Shown one piece after another: positions 9,463 to 22,072 of a DNA stretch of 64,000 nucleotides. Positions within the stretch are counted from its first letter, which is position 1, and each line of letters starts with the position of its first letter. A program made the position numbers and the translations under genes. Source of the stretch: Platanthera guangdongensis (taxonomy: Eukaryota; Streptophyta; Magnoliopsida; Asparagales; Orchidaceae); assembly GCA_039583875.1 (NCBI GenBank), contig CM077151.1, positions 25,662,208 through 25,726,207 on the forward strand. The letters run 5' to 3'. The notes beneath the pieces are model-generated. The model was given only the letters and a program-made list of their open reading frames with translations, had not been told where the DNA came from and did no database searches.

Positions 9463-9950
9463 TGTTGGAACCAAGAAAATTGGTATTTGCTATTCAAACC
9501 AAGGGGATGACCAAAAGTTAATAACTTAGTGGTCGATGCACGTGAGACTCGGCGAGAAGAAGTTAGCGAGCACAAAGAACAACTCCAGACTGCCTACAAA
9601 CAAGATCCGCGTGTTACAGTGAGAAGGTCTCGCCACACACCCGGAAGTCTATAGAAACTTCCCCTCCTAAAGTCATTGTTGAGTTCGGCACAAGGGAGAT
9701 GAACACTGAACTCCCACCATAGGGGGGGGGGGTGAAGGTCCCTTTAACTTGTGTCTTGGGGTCCTATTTATAGGTAAATCCAAAGGGGAAGGGGGTTTGG
9801 TATGCCAACAACTGCTCAGGCTTTAACCAGAATGTTATTCCCAGACCAAGAGGGGGTGCGAGTATTCTCCTAAAGGGCAACGAGTACTCCTGACGAGTAC
9901 TTTCGACGAGTACTCCCGACAAGTACTCTCCTGCAACGTAATTCATGTGA
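9463..9950. mobile_element. LTR-like fragment with CGAGTACT repeats
   Basis: The piece begins with TGTTGGAACC and contains a G-run (9722-9732) and 'cctatttataggtaaat' at about 9762-9778. At 9889-9936 there is a small tandem of 'cgagtact' units, each separated by about 9 bases. It directly abuts the copia-3 integrase remnant, so it is either the debris of another element or a deletion junction. No coding sequence. Confidence 0.3.
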
Positions 9951-12095
9951 TTATACCCCCCCCCCAACAGAATGGTGTAACTGAGCGCAAGAATCGTCAT
10001 CTTCATGAGGTTGCCCGCTCTCATATATCATCAATCGCATGCCCATGTCTATTTTAAACTTTGCTACTCCCCTTGGTCTTTTATTCTCATTCACACCACC
10101 ATTTCACATACTATCTCGCGTCTTTGGCTACGTCTGCTATGTTCATTTCCTTGTTACATCTACAAACAAGTATGCTCCTCGCGTTACTCGATATATGTTC
10201 ATTGGATACTCCCGCACTCAGAAAATTTATGTTTATTATTCCCTCGTCGATTGTAAGGTCATTACGTCTGCCGATGTAACCTTCCTTGAAGACCAGTCTT
10301 TTCATTATGTACGTACGGCCCCTCCACTACCTCCACTACCGTGCCCTGTCATTCCTGTTAACTCTCATCTTCCTCCACTCGTACCCACTCCGGCCACTAT
10401 ATCATCCAAATCGCCTCCTCTTCGTGTGTACTCTTGTCATCCTCATTCAGATGCTCTACGACAGTTAACCTCTACCAATGATGCCCAACAGACAATTGAT
10501 CTGGCATCGGATTCAACTGCTCACCACCTGATTAATTACAGTTCACTACATCACCTTTCTTCGTAGCTTCACAAATTTGCAAGACCTTTGTCGTCTATTT
10601 CCATCCATACTTCTCTACAAGAGGCTCTATAGCATCTAGGATAGCGGGCAGCTATGGATGAGGAAATATTTGCACACTGGGCTAATTAAACTTGGAATCT
10701 TGTCCCTCTTCCTCATAGTCAGACATGTGTGAGTTGTAAATGGGTCTTCACCATCAAGCATGGTCTGATGGGATAGTTGAACGTTTAAAAGTCAGTATTG
10801 TGCTCGTGGTTTTATTCAGAAACATGGTCTCAACTACGACGAGACCTCACCCGTCGCGAAATTGAATAATGTTCGTATCTTGATCTCTCTGGTTGTTCAC
10901 CGACAGGGGCAAAAATGCCTTTCTGGATGGCGACCTTGTTGATAATATATGCATGAACCAGCCTCTCGAGTTTGAGACCACGAGCGAGTCTCTTGTATAA
11001 CACCTCAAAAAATCTTTCTATGGTCTCAAATAGTCTCCCCGAGCTTGGTTTGACAAGTTCAGTCGGGTTGTTCGTGATGTTGGGTTTACTCGAAGCTCGG
11101 TCGACTCCAATAAACATATTAATACGTTTGGTGTATGTTGATGATATTTTGAGTATGGGTGATGATCTCAAAGGCAAACACATGATCAAGAAGCATTTGA
11201 TCTTTGCATTCCAAACTAAAGATTTGGGAAATCGTTGGTACTTTCTCAGTATCGAGGTGGCCCGACGCCCCGAGGCCTTGTCTTATCTCAACGAAAGTAC
11301 TGTCATGATCTTCGTGATTCTGGTTATTCTGGATGCAATCCTACAAACACACCTATGGATGGCAATCACAAGTTCTGCGCTCATCCCCCTAATTTTAATA
11401 TATTCCTTCGAAACTCAGAGTACTATCATCGCCTTGTAGGGAAACTGATTTATCTTACATATACAAAAACTGACATATCCTTCGTATTGGGGTTGTCAGC
11501 AATTTATGCATGCTCCACGAATCTCTATCCTTCAGGCAGTTGAGCTCATCCTCTGATATTTAAAGGCTGCACTTGCACAAGAGCTTGTATGCAAGCCCTC
11601 TTCATTATCTATCATTGTCAGTTCTGATGTTGACTATGTTGGTTCTATGGATGATCGTCGTTCCACAAGTGGATATTGAAAACACTTCGGTGGACACCTT
11701 GTCACCTGGCGGAGCAAGAAGCAATCTGTGATTGCTCACTCATCTGCCGAAGCTGAGTATCGTTCAATGGCTTCCGCAGTTTATGAGATTACATGGATGG
11801 AAGGCCTTCTGAGAGACCTGTGTGTTAAAATCTCCTCTCCAGCCACTCTATTTTGCAAAAGACGAGTTGATATCGGTATTGCCAAGAATCTCGTATTTCA
11901 TGAACATGTCAAGCACATCGAAGTCGATTGTCACTTTATTTGGGAAAAAGCTCACCCAAAGAAATTGGAGTTAAGATATGTTCCTGTTGAGCAAATTGTT
12001 GACATTCTTACGAAGGCCATACTGCGTCCGCTATATTATATGTTCTTGTCCAAGCTTGGTTTGAACGACTTGTATGCTCCAGCTTACAGGGGGAG
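9948..12095 (+). pseudogene. copia-3: pol from integrase to RNase H, heavily broken
   Basis: The segment begins inside the integrase at the conserved QQNGV.ERKNRHLHEVARS block (9970-10022), then FGYVCYVHF and YMFIGYSRTQK (10126-10225), RT pieces (YVDDILSMGDD at 11136-11168), and RNase H (SSAEAEYRSMAS at 11739-11774; HIEVDCHFIWEKAHPK). It ends LNDLYAPAYRGSVK* at 12105, running into the LTR. The order and motifs match copia-1 and copia-2 closely. Multiple stops and frameshifts make it inactive. The FCKRRV block replaces the usual FCDSQ, so a catalytic Asp of RNase H is lost. Everything upstream of the integrase is missing. Confidence 0.85.
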
Positions 12096-12317
12096 TGTTA
12101 AGTGAATTTGTATAAGATTAAATGCCCATAGTACATGCCCAGTTAGAGCTCATTACCACCTTAACTTTTAGCCCCACACCTTAAGTTAGAGTTTAGGCTC
12201 CACTCGCACTTTTTATATTAATTTACAAATACTTGTAGCTTGTGAAATACTTGTGCAAGATATTAATAATATATTAATTATTTTCTCTCTATTCCATGTT
12301 GCATATTATTCCGCACA
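12096..12317 (+). mobile_element. 3' LTR of copia-3
   Basis: TGTTAAGTG follows the purine tract CAGGGGGAG directly, as in copia-1 and copia-2. The right end is placed at CCGCACA (12317) by its CA end only. No TSD could be tested because the 5' end is missing. Confidence 0.5.
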
Positions 12318-12485
12318 TCCCAATTGAGTCCTAGTGATTCCATTGTTTGCTTTTGGTTGTGTTCGTGGAGAAGGTGTTGGTAGGCAAACAATTGGTGTTC
12401 AAAATGGTGGATTCCATTGTGGGTTGCCTGGATGTTTGTGAGCTTAGAATTCTTACTTAATAGCTTATTTTACTTTCTTTATATG

Positions 12486-12668
12486 TGTAGAAAGAGCTCG
12501 AAAACTTGTATGTATTTCTTATATGTGTAAATACAAGGAGAGAATACAAATATATAGGAGAGAAAAGGAGAGAGAAAATCCTATACAAGATGTGGGACTA
12601 ATAAGAGAAGAGGGAAAAGAATAAAACATAGGCCCAATAATGGGCCCTTTACATGGAATTTTCTAACA
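12486..12668 (-). mobile_element. Solo LTR of the short-LTR copia family
   Basis: On the minus strand this 183-bp segment starts TGTTAGAAAATTCC and ends TCTACA. It carries the family words 'gggcccat', 'ttagtcccacatct' and 'gtataggatt' seen in the LTRs of copia-1 and copia-2. Flanks are ATATG (12481-12485) and ATACG (12669-12673), a TSD with one mismatch. It is the outcome of LTR-LTR recombination. Confidence 0.75.
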
Positions 12669-12673
12669 ATACG

Positions 12674-14700
12674 CAATCTTTTCAACTTAATCTACCATTG
12701 CGATGTTTAAGCAAATTGAATTTCTCTATAGTGTGCTTAGAAAGGATTGTATATTGATATTTTATTGTAATACAATTTTTCTATCTTACTCTAGTTTTTG
12801 TGAATCGAGGAAGTAATTTGGCATTATTTGTTGATGCATTACTTCGCTTTGAGTAGTTATCATCACCGTGTGGTGAGAGTTGTTTGTTTGGGACAAGAAA
12901 ATGTGCAAGTGTAGGGGTATTTGATACACAGTTTATATAGTGATTTTACCCCATGTTTTGTACAGCTTTTTTGTGGTTTATGCTCCATTTGCATTATAAT
13001 TTGCACAATGAATGGACTGATTGTTGTGTATGCAAGCTATGTGCAGGTAAGGATTTCTCTATGATTCTGGGGAATCTATACATTACGTTCTCCATGTGCG
13101 CGCATCTGCCTTTTGATGCACGTGTGTGTGAATAATTGACTTGTTCTGAGAATCTTGCAGCAAATTTGGTATGCATGTTTCATCATGTGCGCGCATGCGC
13201 TCACTATGCCGTTCATGAGCGCGTTCATTGCCCAAAATGACCTAAAAATAAAAAATCTAAGAGATAGGATGCATTTTCTTGCCGCAAGCGCGTGCGAGCA
13301 CTGTTCATCCTGCGTGCACGACCAATGTTGTTGTCCCCATTTTTGCCCTGCCTACGCGTGCACGTGTTTTTTCTAGCACTATTTAACTTGATGCTAGAGC
13401 TTCTTTTATCGGATATGATCCCTAGGACTCGTCCAGGATGTGCGCCGCCTCCCTCCAAGCAGCTGGAATCGCTCCTTTCAGCCTCCTTCCACCTCTTCTC
13501 ATCTCCTTAAGCCAAGTCCTCCCATTTTTTGAGCATCCTCCATCATTTGCAAGGAGATTTTTGAAGTCAAGGAAGGTGTCACTTAAGCTCTCAAGGTGTT
13601 TCTCGGAGATTATCAACAAAATATAGTTTGAAGCCTTTTCAAGAGAAGACCGGAATTAGGATGTTGGTGGCAGCTCCCCCTGAACCCCAGGCGGTAGCCG
13701 TGGTGGTGTTTTAGAAGATGGAAGACCAATCAGAACTTCTCCTTCAACTTCCAAGGAAGAGTCTCTTGTTACTTCTATTTTGTAGCATATTTGTTCAAGC
13801 ACTCATGTTCGTGTAATTTGCTTTCATGAACTTTGAGTTCTAGCGATTTGTGAACTTGGTTGTGAATGCCCTAATTTTCATGAGATTAGCAAAGATAAAT
13901 GTTCCGTGTTCAAGACTTGATAATGATGAGATTGGTAGCGTTAAGACTTTAGTTTATTGTGTTAATTGCTTAGTTGACGAGGAGATCACCACCTTTAATC
14001 AAATCGGCTTGACTTGCTAATGACGCCAACCTCAATGGATACTATCATTTTGAGCTCCCTATGGAATGTGGATATGATATACTTGTGAGTGAAAACTCAC
14101 AACTTTATTACTTGAGTCGGTACTTTTGTCATGCATTGACGCTTCCCTAAGATGCCAACCAATAATAAAACATCCCTTACATTTGTTTTGAATAAAATGA
14201 ATTAAACTTATCTGCGTGATTAATTAATTGTTTGTTAAAAAAATTTAAAGGCTTGTTAAAAAATTTAAAGGGTGCAAGCAACTTGAAGAAGGGCACAAGA
14301 CTGTAAACATGTTGGGCTTAAATTGTCTATGTTGACAAGCGTTGCTCGAGGAGAAGGGTGCAAGGCTCGATGCACTTGGGGATCTAGACGACAGCGGTCG
14401 GCTCGACGAAACAAACGAGAGTGAGCGTCGATATGCCGATCATTAACTGGGCCGGTGGTTGCGAAAAGGTGCACGACTGTAGGTTCGAAGGAGGTCGATG
14501 GAGAGTGCTTTGAAAAGCACTGCAGGATACGGAGACGTGCTTCGACGATGGAAGGAGCGTGCGTTGGCTTCTTCTGCAGATGATGATTGCAGGGCTTCTG
14601 TTAATTTTCAAGAGGGGCTTCTTAATCCGAACCTTCTTGTTGGTGGTGGTCATTTCGTGAAAATCGAAGGAGGAAGGGAGGAGGCCTAAGCCATCTTGTT
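12674..14700. other. No gene recognised; probable retrotransposon LTR/leader sequence
   Basis: No conserved coding region is visible on either strand. Words rich in GCGC/CGTGC occur at 13090-13370. A short exact repeat 'aaaaatttaaag' occurs near 14238 and 14259. The sequence style (for example 'ttaccccatgttttgtacag') resembles non-coding parts of large plant gypsy elements, but no paired ends were found. Confidence 0.3.
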
Positions 14701-16131
14701 GTTGTCTGAAAGTGTGCAGAATAGATAAATCCGAATACTTCTTTAGAGGGGGTGAATAGAGAAGACGCTCAAATCAAAACTTTTAATCTATTTTATATTT
14801 CTTTTGGTTTGTGTGTGTTGTTAACAGATGACTGATGCATTAAAGCAAGATAAAGCAGATAGAAAAATAAAATAACACAAAAGAAGTGTTCAGACGACAC
14901 AGGATTTATAGAGGTTCCCCACTTATCTGGGTACGTCCTCTTTTCCACAATAAGTGGGCTACCACTACCTCTTGACCAAGGCGACGAGTCGTTTCCACCT
15001 GGAGATTTCAACCCACGAGATATTTTCCTCTGGAGACCCGAGAACCTAATAGGATCTTTCCACTGGAGATCCAAGAACCCAAGCAACTCTTTTGAAGGGA
15101 GTCTGATAACCTTTTACAGTTGGTGAGGTGAACTTTGAATGGTAGAGCTCAAGCGGAGTTGTCTCAGGAGAAATGAGACTTGTTGAATCCAGAAGATAGA
15201 GATTCAATTTACAGAGAGAAAGAGAGGAAGAGGAAGAGGAAGAGTGACGGCCAGGGATTTTGGAGAGAGAGAGTTCTTTTTCTTTTTGCTGTGAACATTA
15301 TTTTATATACTTCCTTTTTCTGAGAACCAATAAAGAAGTCAGAGCAACTTCCTTTTCCATTGATTTCTTTCTTTTGAATCAAGTTTTCAAAAAAAAAATG
15401 GGCATCATCCTTTTTCAAGACTTATTTTGTCCTATTCAACAACAGCTCTTTTGTATACAATTGGTTCCTGGTAAACTATCAGTTGATAAAAGATCATTTA
15501 TTGGTTGATCAAAGAACAACTATCGGTCACCGATCAAAACTCAGCTAATAGTCGGTCACCGGTCAACTATTGGTCGATCAAAGATTTAGCCAACTTTCTA
15601 TTTTTTCTAGCTTCCTCCTTTGAATTTCTTCCTCATTCTAAAGTAGTCTTACAAAGATTTTGTGCCATCAAATTCACATGGATTTTCAGTGAAAACCAGA
15701 GGGGAAAGGGGAAATCACCTTTGGTGGCAACAAATGCAGAGAAGAAAGTTTTAATGCCAAGTTGTTACAGGCTCACCGCAGAACGACGGTAGAGATGCCA
15801 GAGGGATGGCCGGAGGATAATGCGTAGCCGGAACCACGACTATCTAAGCGGGTATGCTCGGAGGAGAAAGCTACCATAATCTCATATAGAGGAGACAAGA
15901 GAAGAAGCTAATTCATGCATATATTCATTCCACCAACATATGCATATAAATAGGCTTACAAGAACCATAATGAAAACTATTAACTTCGAACTCTCAGCAA
16001 CTAATAAATAAAAAACAAATAATTAATAAAATAATTAAATAAAAGACAACCTAATAAAACCCGACTCAATAATAACTTTGCACGAAGCCCGTAACAGTAT
16101 CATTGGGAACCAACATTTTTTACAATTTTAT
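14701..16131. other. No gene recognised; LTR-like non-coding sequence
   Basis: The part 14870-15120 resembles leaders of plant LTR elements. Variants of 'ggtcaccgatcaaa' and 'ggtcgatcaaag' repeat at 15500-15590. AG- and T-rich tracts occur at 15205-15280. No open reading frame with recognisable content was seen. Confidence 0.3.
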
Positions 16132-16450
16132 TGATATGAAAAATGACTTTATAGGCCCATGTCCGTCTCGCCAAACGTCGTCACCATGGTCTAGCACAAG
16201 TTATGTTATATATGTAATCCTAGTGGAATTTTTATAATTTGATGTATGTCCACTCCCGTCTATATAAAGGAGTGAAGGAGAGTCACTTATTGGATATTGG
16301 ATCATTTATCTGGTTAGGCTATCGTAGGATGGAGTGGCTCTTAGAAGGATCCTGACCTTAAGAGATCAAATATCGAACTTGTCTCGATATATCGTATTCA
16401 TACTCTCATTAATCTACTTAATTTTGTTTAATGATATACATTAGCAATCA
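16132..16450 (+). repeat. 5' LTR of the non-autonomous element
   Basis: 319 bp, with 'gtctatataaagg' (about 16258-16270) as a likely TATA box and 'taatctacttaattttgtt' near its 3' end, shared with the 3' LTR. Confidence 0.85.
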
Positions 16451-17658
16451 TTTCGTCTGATCCGCCGCCAACTTAGGGCTCAATTATGAACCTTAATTTA
16501 ATCTTGCATCTGTGTTTCAGCTCCCACCAAGTTCAAGCCAATGCCCGAGCATCGACTAGTTAAGAATCATTGCTTGCCTTTCCATGCTCGTCACTCTAAG
16601 CCCCATTAGTTTTCATTGTTCGTCTGTCTACACAATCGCTCGACATCGACCTCCCAGAAGATCGGTCGATATTATCAATTCGATAATCGGACCCACTCAT
16701 CTTGTCCCCGTTCAATGGCTCCAGCAATGACATCTCAATTGTTTGTTGTCCACAAGGCCAAGAAGCGCTCCAATCATCTTCTTTTTTTTGGTTCTACGTT
16801 CGTCTTCTGCAACAAGTCATCCACCACCAACGATGTCATCCATATCCAATTCCTCTTGCCTTTCCCTCAATATCATTTGAAGCAACCCTCCAAGTTGTAG
16901 ACCCGCCTTGCACCATTCCAACATCCTACTTGTGCATGACCGTCGACCTCTCCACGCACTCTCAGGTAGCTGCACCCAAACACTGCTACCAACTGGCTCC
17001 CATCCTCCACTCAACTCTTCTGATTCATGGTCCCAACTTGTTCAATGGCCCTCCACGCCGATAGGACGTCTATTTTTTGGCCTTTACCGACCTCACACGC
17101 GCCAAAAGAAAAATGCATATGAACGTCTATGTTCCAGTTGCCAGTATAATATAGCCACAACCTACATTACCGAGTTCACAGAGGTTTCCACACACATCAT
17201 CAGATTGTCCCTGGATCAATACATGCGGGAACATCCTAACGAGTCTGAGCCCCACCTCCGCGCGAACCTTTGTGCCCAAAATTCATCAAACTCTCGCAGC
17301 CCAGTTTACCTAGCTCTACTCGGCCACTCCACCAGCTGCTGCCACCGCTGAACTCTCGGCCATCACTCCATCAAGTGGATCCTCCACCTCCAACTGGACC
17401 TTCATTGATTGGTTTACCGCCACTGACAGCACCCCACCACCCCAACGCTCATCTCACAAGGAGTATTCTGAGCTCCACCTAAAGGGCCTCTGCTTTTTTT
17501 TGCCAACAACCATACTCGCTCACACACAAATGCACACTCAAGGACTTGTGCTTGCTAATATGTGCGGAAGACGATGAAAACAACTTCGCTGATTTGTATC
17601 CTCTAGTGCTCGTTGATGAGCCCTTCGGGCCTCAACATTGAGGGCAAGGTGGAAGTAT

Positions 17659-17983
17659 TGATATGAATAATACTCTCTAGGCTCACAGCCATCTCACCAC
17701 ACATCGTCACTTAGTCTAGCACGCATTATGTTGCCTATGTAGCCATAGTGGAAATTTCATAATTTAATGTAAGCCCACTCCTTATATAAGGGATTGAAGA
17801 GGTGTCTTTAATTAGATCTTGCCATCTTAGATCATTTGTCAGGTTTAGGCTCTTATAGGAAGAAATAGGCTCTTAGAGAGATCATGTCCTCAAGAGTTCA
17901 GATATTGAGCTTGCTCAATAAATTTTATCTTGATTTCCAATAATCTACTTAATTTTGTTCGACGGTAGTAGCCATAGCTATCA
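17659..17983 (+). repeat. 3' LTR of the non-autonomous element
   Basis: 325 bp, homologous to 16132-16450, with 'ccttatataaggg' at the TATA position. It ends CTATCA followed by the TTTAT duplication. Confidence 0.85.
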
Positions 17984-18177
17984 TTTATCAAAGAAACAAC
18001 CAAAGCTTCCAGTTGCTATTAACTACATAAAGGGATGTAAAGTGGGTGTGAAGTAGATTGAAACACAAATGTTTATAGATTTCAGTATAAAGTGATCATC
18101 AAAAAACAAAACAAAAAGGCAGATCAGAGAAGGTACTAAGATTGCAAAATAAGAAAAGTGTTCCAAAAAGGTCAAAC

Positions 18178-18343
18178 CTTTAGTTCACTTTTCTTAAGAG
18201 TCTTTATGACAAATCTTTCATCTTGAGAAAGATAAAATATGCTCCCACTTTTTCCAGGAGAAGAAATCTCCTTTAGACCATCACCGCCGCAAAGAGAGAC
18301 CATATAGTCTGCAGCATCTATTTTAAACATTTCACGTAGATTC
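18178..18343 (-). CDS. PIP5K: PIP5K exon: start of kinase catalytic lobe
   Basis: On the minus strand this 166-nt exon follows a TTTCAG acceptor and ends AAAG|GTTTG. It encodes [17 protein letters not shown], then [28 protein letters not shown]. This is the plant PIP5K segment with the glycine-rich nucleotide loop (GKSGS) and the ATP-binding Lys of the IKTL motif. The enzyme phosphorylates phosphatidylinositol 4-phosphate to PI(4,5)P2 at the plasma membrane. Phase joins exactly to the exon at 33299-33466 (Arg codon AG|G). The intron between them is 14,955 bp. Later exons carrying the MDYSLL and activation-loop motifs were not found between here and position 1. Confidence 0.9.
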
Positions 18344-20927
18344 CTGAAAATGTATCAGTCAGCCAATGATAAGCTTTAAATATGTTAAAATTCAAATAAA
18401 AAGGAATGAGGAAATATCCTCCTGACAGCAGTCTACTGAAACATTACACTATATAAACAGGAAAAATTTTACTCATTCAAATAACCACAGAATTGACATT
18501 ATACCCGTTCACCTCCCCTATCCTTGGCATCTATAGTGTTCATGCAATGATGTCTGCTTACCAGGTCCAAGTGGATTGCTCAGCTTAATTTCACTTTGCC
18601 CATTTCCATGTGAATTAGAACCAACAACTACATTGCCTCCTGCGATAATATATTTGGTCATCTGTACATTCAGATAGTCTATATACTCGGCACAATATTT
18701 ACTTGGTATGAAGATGGTGATGATCAACCTTTATTCCATATGATGAGGAAAGCAGTAGCTGGATTGAGATCAGATGGCCGGTTTCTCTAGTTCCACATTT
18801 CTGTAACACTACCTAGCTAATTAATGGGCATTTTAGATCTAGGAAAGAAAATTAGCCTTTGTAATGGAATAGTAAAATTTTATATAGAAACAAAAAGCAA
18901 TAAAGTGTTTTCCACTTTTCCTCCATTCTCTATTTTGGGATTTCTCTCTACCAGCCTGCTTCCTTGATCGCTTGCTCATTTTCTCTCACCTCTTTCTCCT
19001 CCAGAACATCTCTTCCACTCTCTCTCCTCCAGAACATCTCTCCAACTCTCTCTCAGTACTACCTCTTAGAGCTTTCATCTTTTCAGTCTCCTTCCCTAGA
19101 TATGCCATTTGTTCCTAAAAAGGGTGCTCGCGTCAATCTCATCTTCCCCAGTTCAATGGCTGGAAACTCGTCTTCATTCTCTACCTACCCAATGGTAGTT
19201 GCAATTCAACCACGAGATCAAAGCATTTGAGCTATCAAGCACATTAGATCTCCCATTCCAATGGCGGAAGCTCGGCGGTTCATCATTTTCCTGGACTTTA
19301 TGAGCTATATTTTAAAAGTTTGCATGCACACCCGCAGATTCTCCGGTAAAAAACCTCAACAATGTCGTTCTTGAAGCGGTCACTTCCGAGGAAGGAATAC
19401 GGGCAGAAGACGACCTCAAAGAGCTCCAGCAGGCTTGAGGCACAATGTCGATGATTGTCATAGGAACTTCACTGCATTCCAGAGCTGACGATAGTCAAGA
19501 ACCTATATTTCTCATAAAGGAGTATGAGGATGTTGGAGACACATCTACATCCTGAAATGGTGCATCCACAAATATGGGATTCAATGGCAAAAAAATCAAA
19601 ATTGAGGGACTAACTGCAGTGCATGGGTAAATTATAATGCAACGGGTTTGATGAGAACGCAACGCAAGATGAAACAAGAATCACATATGAGATTCAGATT
19701 ACTTGCATTGAAAAATTCTGTAACTCTTAATGTCACTCTTAATGTCACTGATCTTAGTAGACAATCCGTAATAAAAATATCAGCAAATTTGTGCCCTGCA
19801 AAAGAGTCTTTGACAATCAAAGCTCCAATTCTTATAATTACATAGAAGAAAATAATCATCTATAAAAAAAAGAAAATACCATAGCTAATTTATTGTTTAA
19901 ATAGGGTTGACGGGATAACTAGAGTGAATAAAAGCAGGACAGTCCTTCACCATATATCACAGTATCAATGTATCATTAATCGATAGTTGCTTAGACTGTG
20001 AGTCATTGGTCGTCACCTTCTCCTTCCATTGACATTAGTGACAGGTTGCGCGCACTCACTCCTGGAGATTCGTTACCAAGGAAGAGGAGAGAAAAAGTGG
20101 GCAGGAATGCAAAGCAAAATCAAGATTCAAAAAGTAGCATGAGTTTTTTTTACATATTTATAGCTTTTAGAGTTAATAAGTGGGAATGTTCCCTATTGAT
20201 GCAGGGAAGTCAAGGGGTGACGGAGACCACATTTCGAGATTGGATTATAGGGGCCCTCATGATCTACATACATACAATGTTGTCAATATCTACTACGTGT
20301 CAGCAAACATAAACTTTTTGAGGAAAGAACACGACACCAATTTATTTTACCAAAAAAACAATTTTCAATATATCAGTCGATATATCAGACTTTTCCCAAT
20401 ACATCGGCCAATATGAGATAGTGAAATATCACCTGATATTTCAATATCTTGTATCTTCTATCATAATTTATAAATATAAAAAATATAAATCTACCCATCC
20501 CGACCCGATGCGCTCATGTCGCTCTTCCCTTTGTGTTTTCCCGCAGCTTTGAGAAAGACGATGATCTCAATTTCTCTTCTTCTGCTACTTTGTTACGACT
20601 TCCTTTGAGAGGATTTGGGGGAGTTGTGATCTCTCTTCTGTGTCAATGAAACTTTGATCCTTTGAGTCAATGGAGGATCCAGGAAATTATAAATGGGGGT
20701 GCACACAAAAAAATTCTAAATAAGATAGTACATAAAATGTTATATTATTAACAATACAAAGCCGTACAGATTTCCATCTACTTGTCTACATTGGACAATA
20801 TAAAAAATGCGGAAAAATTTACAATTGTTCACGTGTCTTCATTTTTTTTAAATGACCAATCACATCATCATCATCATCGCAATCTTCCAAAAAACATCTC
20901 TCTTAAAAAAAGTAACCAAATAATCAT
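18344..20927. other. PIP5K giant intron, left part: no gene seen
   Basis: Non-coding. It contains a short direct duplication of a 'ctctctcctccagaacatctct' type at about 18985-19045, and nothing recognisable as an exon or element end. A minus-strand open stretch at 18518-18727 has no PIP5K-like residues and is most likely chance. Confidence 0.4.
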
Positions 20928-21395
20928 TCATACTATTTCACAATTTGTTCTTGCATAATCCATAGCTGAGAATACTCTTTCAACACTTGCAATAGTCACA
21001 TGAAGAATCATCACAAACTTCAAAAACTTGTAGATTTGTTGATAAGCATCATATTTCTCAGTTTCAACAAGCTTCATAGAGAAATGACAAAGATCCTTCA
21101 AATCAGAAAATCTTTCATTGTTTCTCATATCAACAATAAAGTTGTCGAGTCGAAAATCAAAATTAAACTTCAAACTTGAAAAGTCATTAGGAATTTCAGG
21201 TAACATGTATGAAAATTGTTGATAAGCATCATATTTCTCAGTTTCAACAAGCTTCATAGAGAAATGACAAAGATCCTTCAAATCAGAAAATTTTTCATCG
21301 TTTCTCATATCAACAATAAAGTTGTCGATTTGAAAATCAAAATTAAACTTCAAACTTGAAAAATCATTAGGAATTTCCGGTAACATGTATGAAAA
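20928..21395 (-). pseudogene. hAT transposase C-terminal dimerisation fragment with internal duplication
   Basis: The minus-strand translation ends with KFLKFVMILHVTIASVERVFSAMDYARTNCE, the conserved core of the hAT C-terminal dimerisation domain of plant TTF-type/hAT proteins. It is preceded by LCHFSMKLVETEKYDAYQQ. The 180-bp block carrying RFSDLKDLCHFSMKLVETEKY is duplicated in tandem and in frame (21036-21215 and 21216-21395), so the protein would hold it twice. No zinc finger or catalytic region is nearby. It sits in the PIP5K intron on the same strand as the gene. Confidence 0.75.
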
Positions 21396-21953
21396 TTGTT
21401 TGAATATTCAGCAACCATAAACGAATAAATTTAAGGAAACATGCGTGAAAATTGTTCGAGATGATTTTGTAGATTTTTTCCATGATTATGAATTTCGCAG
21501 CCTCTTGCAAAAATGCAGGGTAAGGTTTGCTTACATTTTACCCTTGTGGTGGGACCCTTCCCCGGACCCTCGCTGCATGGGGATGCTTTGTGCACCGGGC
21601 TACCCTTTATAAATTTCATAGCTTCGGAGAGCAACTATCTATTACGTTGTTATCACAATCTACCCAAGAAGATCAATCTCCATTCAGCCAAATCTAGAGA
21701 GCAGGAAAGGCAAGCACCATAAATTGAATAAACAAATCTCTCAACCCTAAGATGTTATCACAATCTACCCACAGGAAAAAAATTCAATCCTACTATCCTA
21801 GTAGCATCAAAACAAACAGAAGATGTAAATCTTCAATAACTTCAACCCAATTCATATATATATACACACACACACGCGCGGATATAACATTTTCCGCGCT
21901 ACTGTATACGGGATAACAAAGGCTGCGGGTTCGCCGGCCAATATATATGTATT

Positions 21954-22072
21954 TATGTATATAAAGATATATATATGTACGTATATATATATATATAGGT
22001 ACGTATATATATATATAGATATATATATGTACGTATATATATATAGATATATATATGTACGTATATATATAG
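21954..22072. repeat. AT microsatellite with regular GTACGTA interruptions, left array
   Basis: Runs of (TA)n are punctuated by 'gtacgtatatatat' units of about 18-30 bp. It encodes nothing; open frames of Tyr-Ile repeats here are artefacts of the repeat. Confidence 0.9.

Larger units (their letters stand above)
16132..17983 (+). mobile_element. Complete non-autonomous LTR element (LARD/TRIM-like), TSD TTTAT
   Basis: Two homologous LTRs (16132-16450 and 17659-17983) both start TGATATGAA and end AATCA or TATCA. The target-site duplication is exact: TTTAT at 16127-16131 and 17984-17988. A purine tract 'gagggcaaggtggaag' precedes the 3' LTR. The 1.2-kb interior has no gag or pol motif, so the element must rely on proteins from another element. 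LTRs differ by many substitutions and small indels, so the insertion is old. Confidence 0.85.

Noticed and set aside
16616..17351. Frames in the interior of the non-autonomous LTR element
   Set aside because: Overlapping frames of similar length without gag or pol features.
18518..18727. A minus-strand open stretch between PIP5K exons
   Set aside because: It has no PIP5K-like residues and no fitting splice sites in phase; probably chance.
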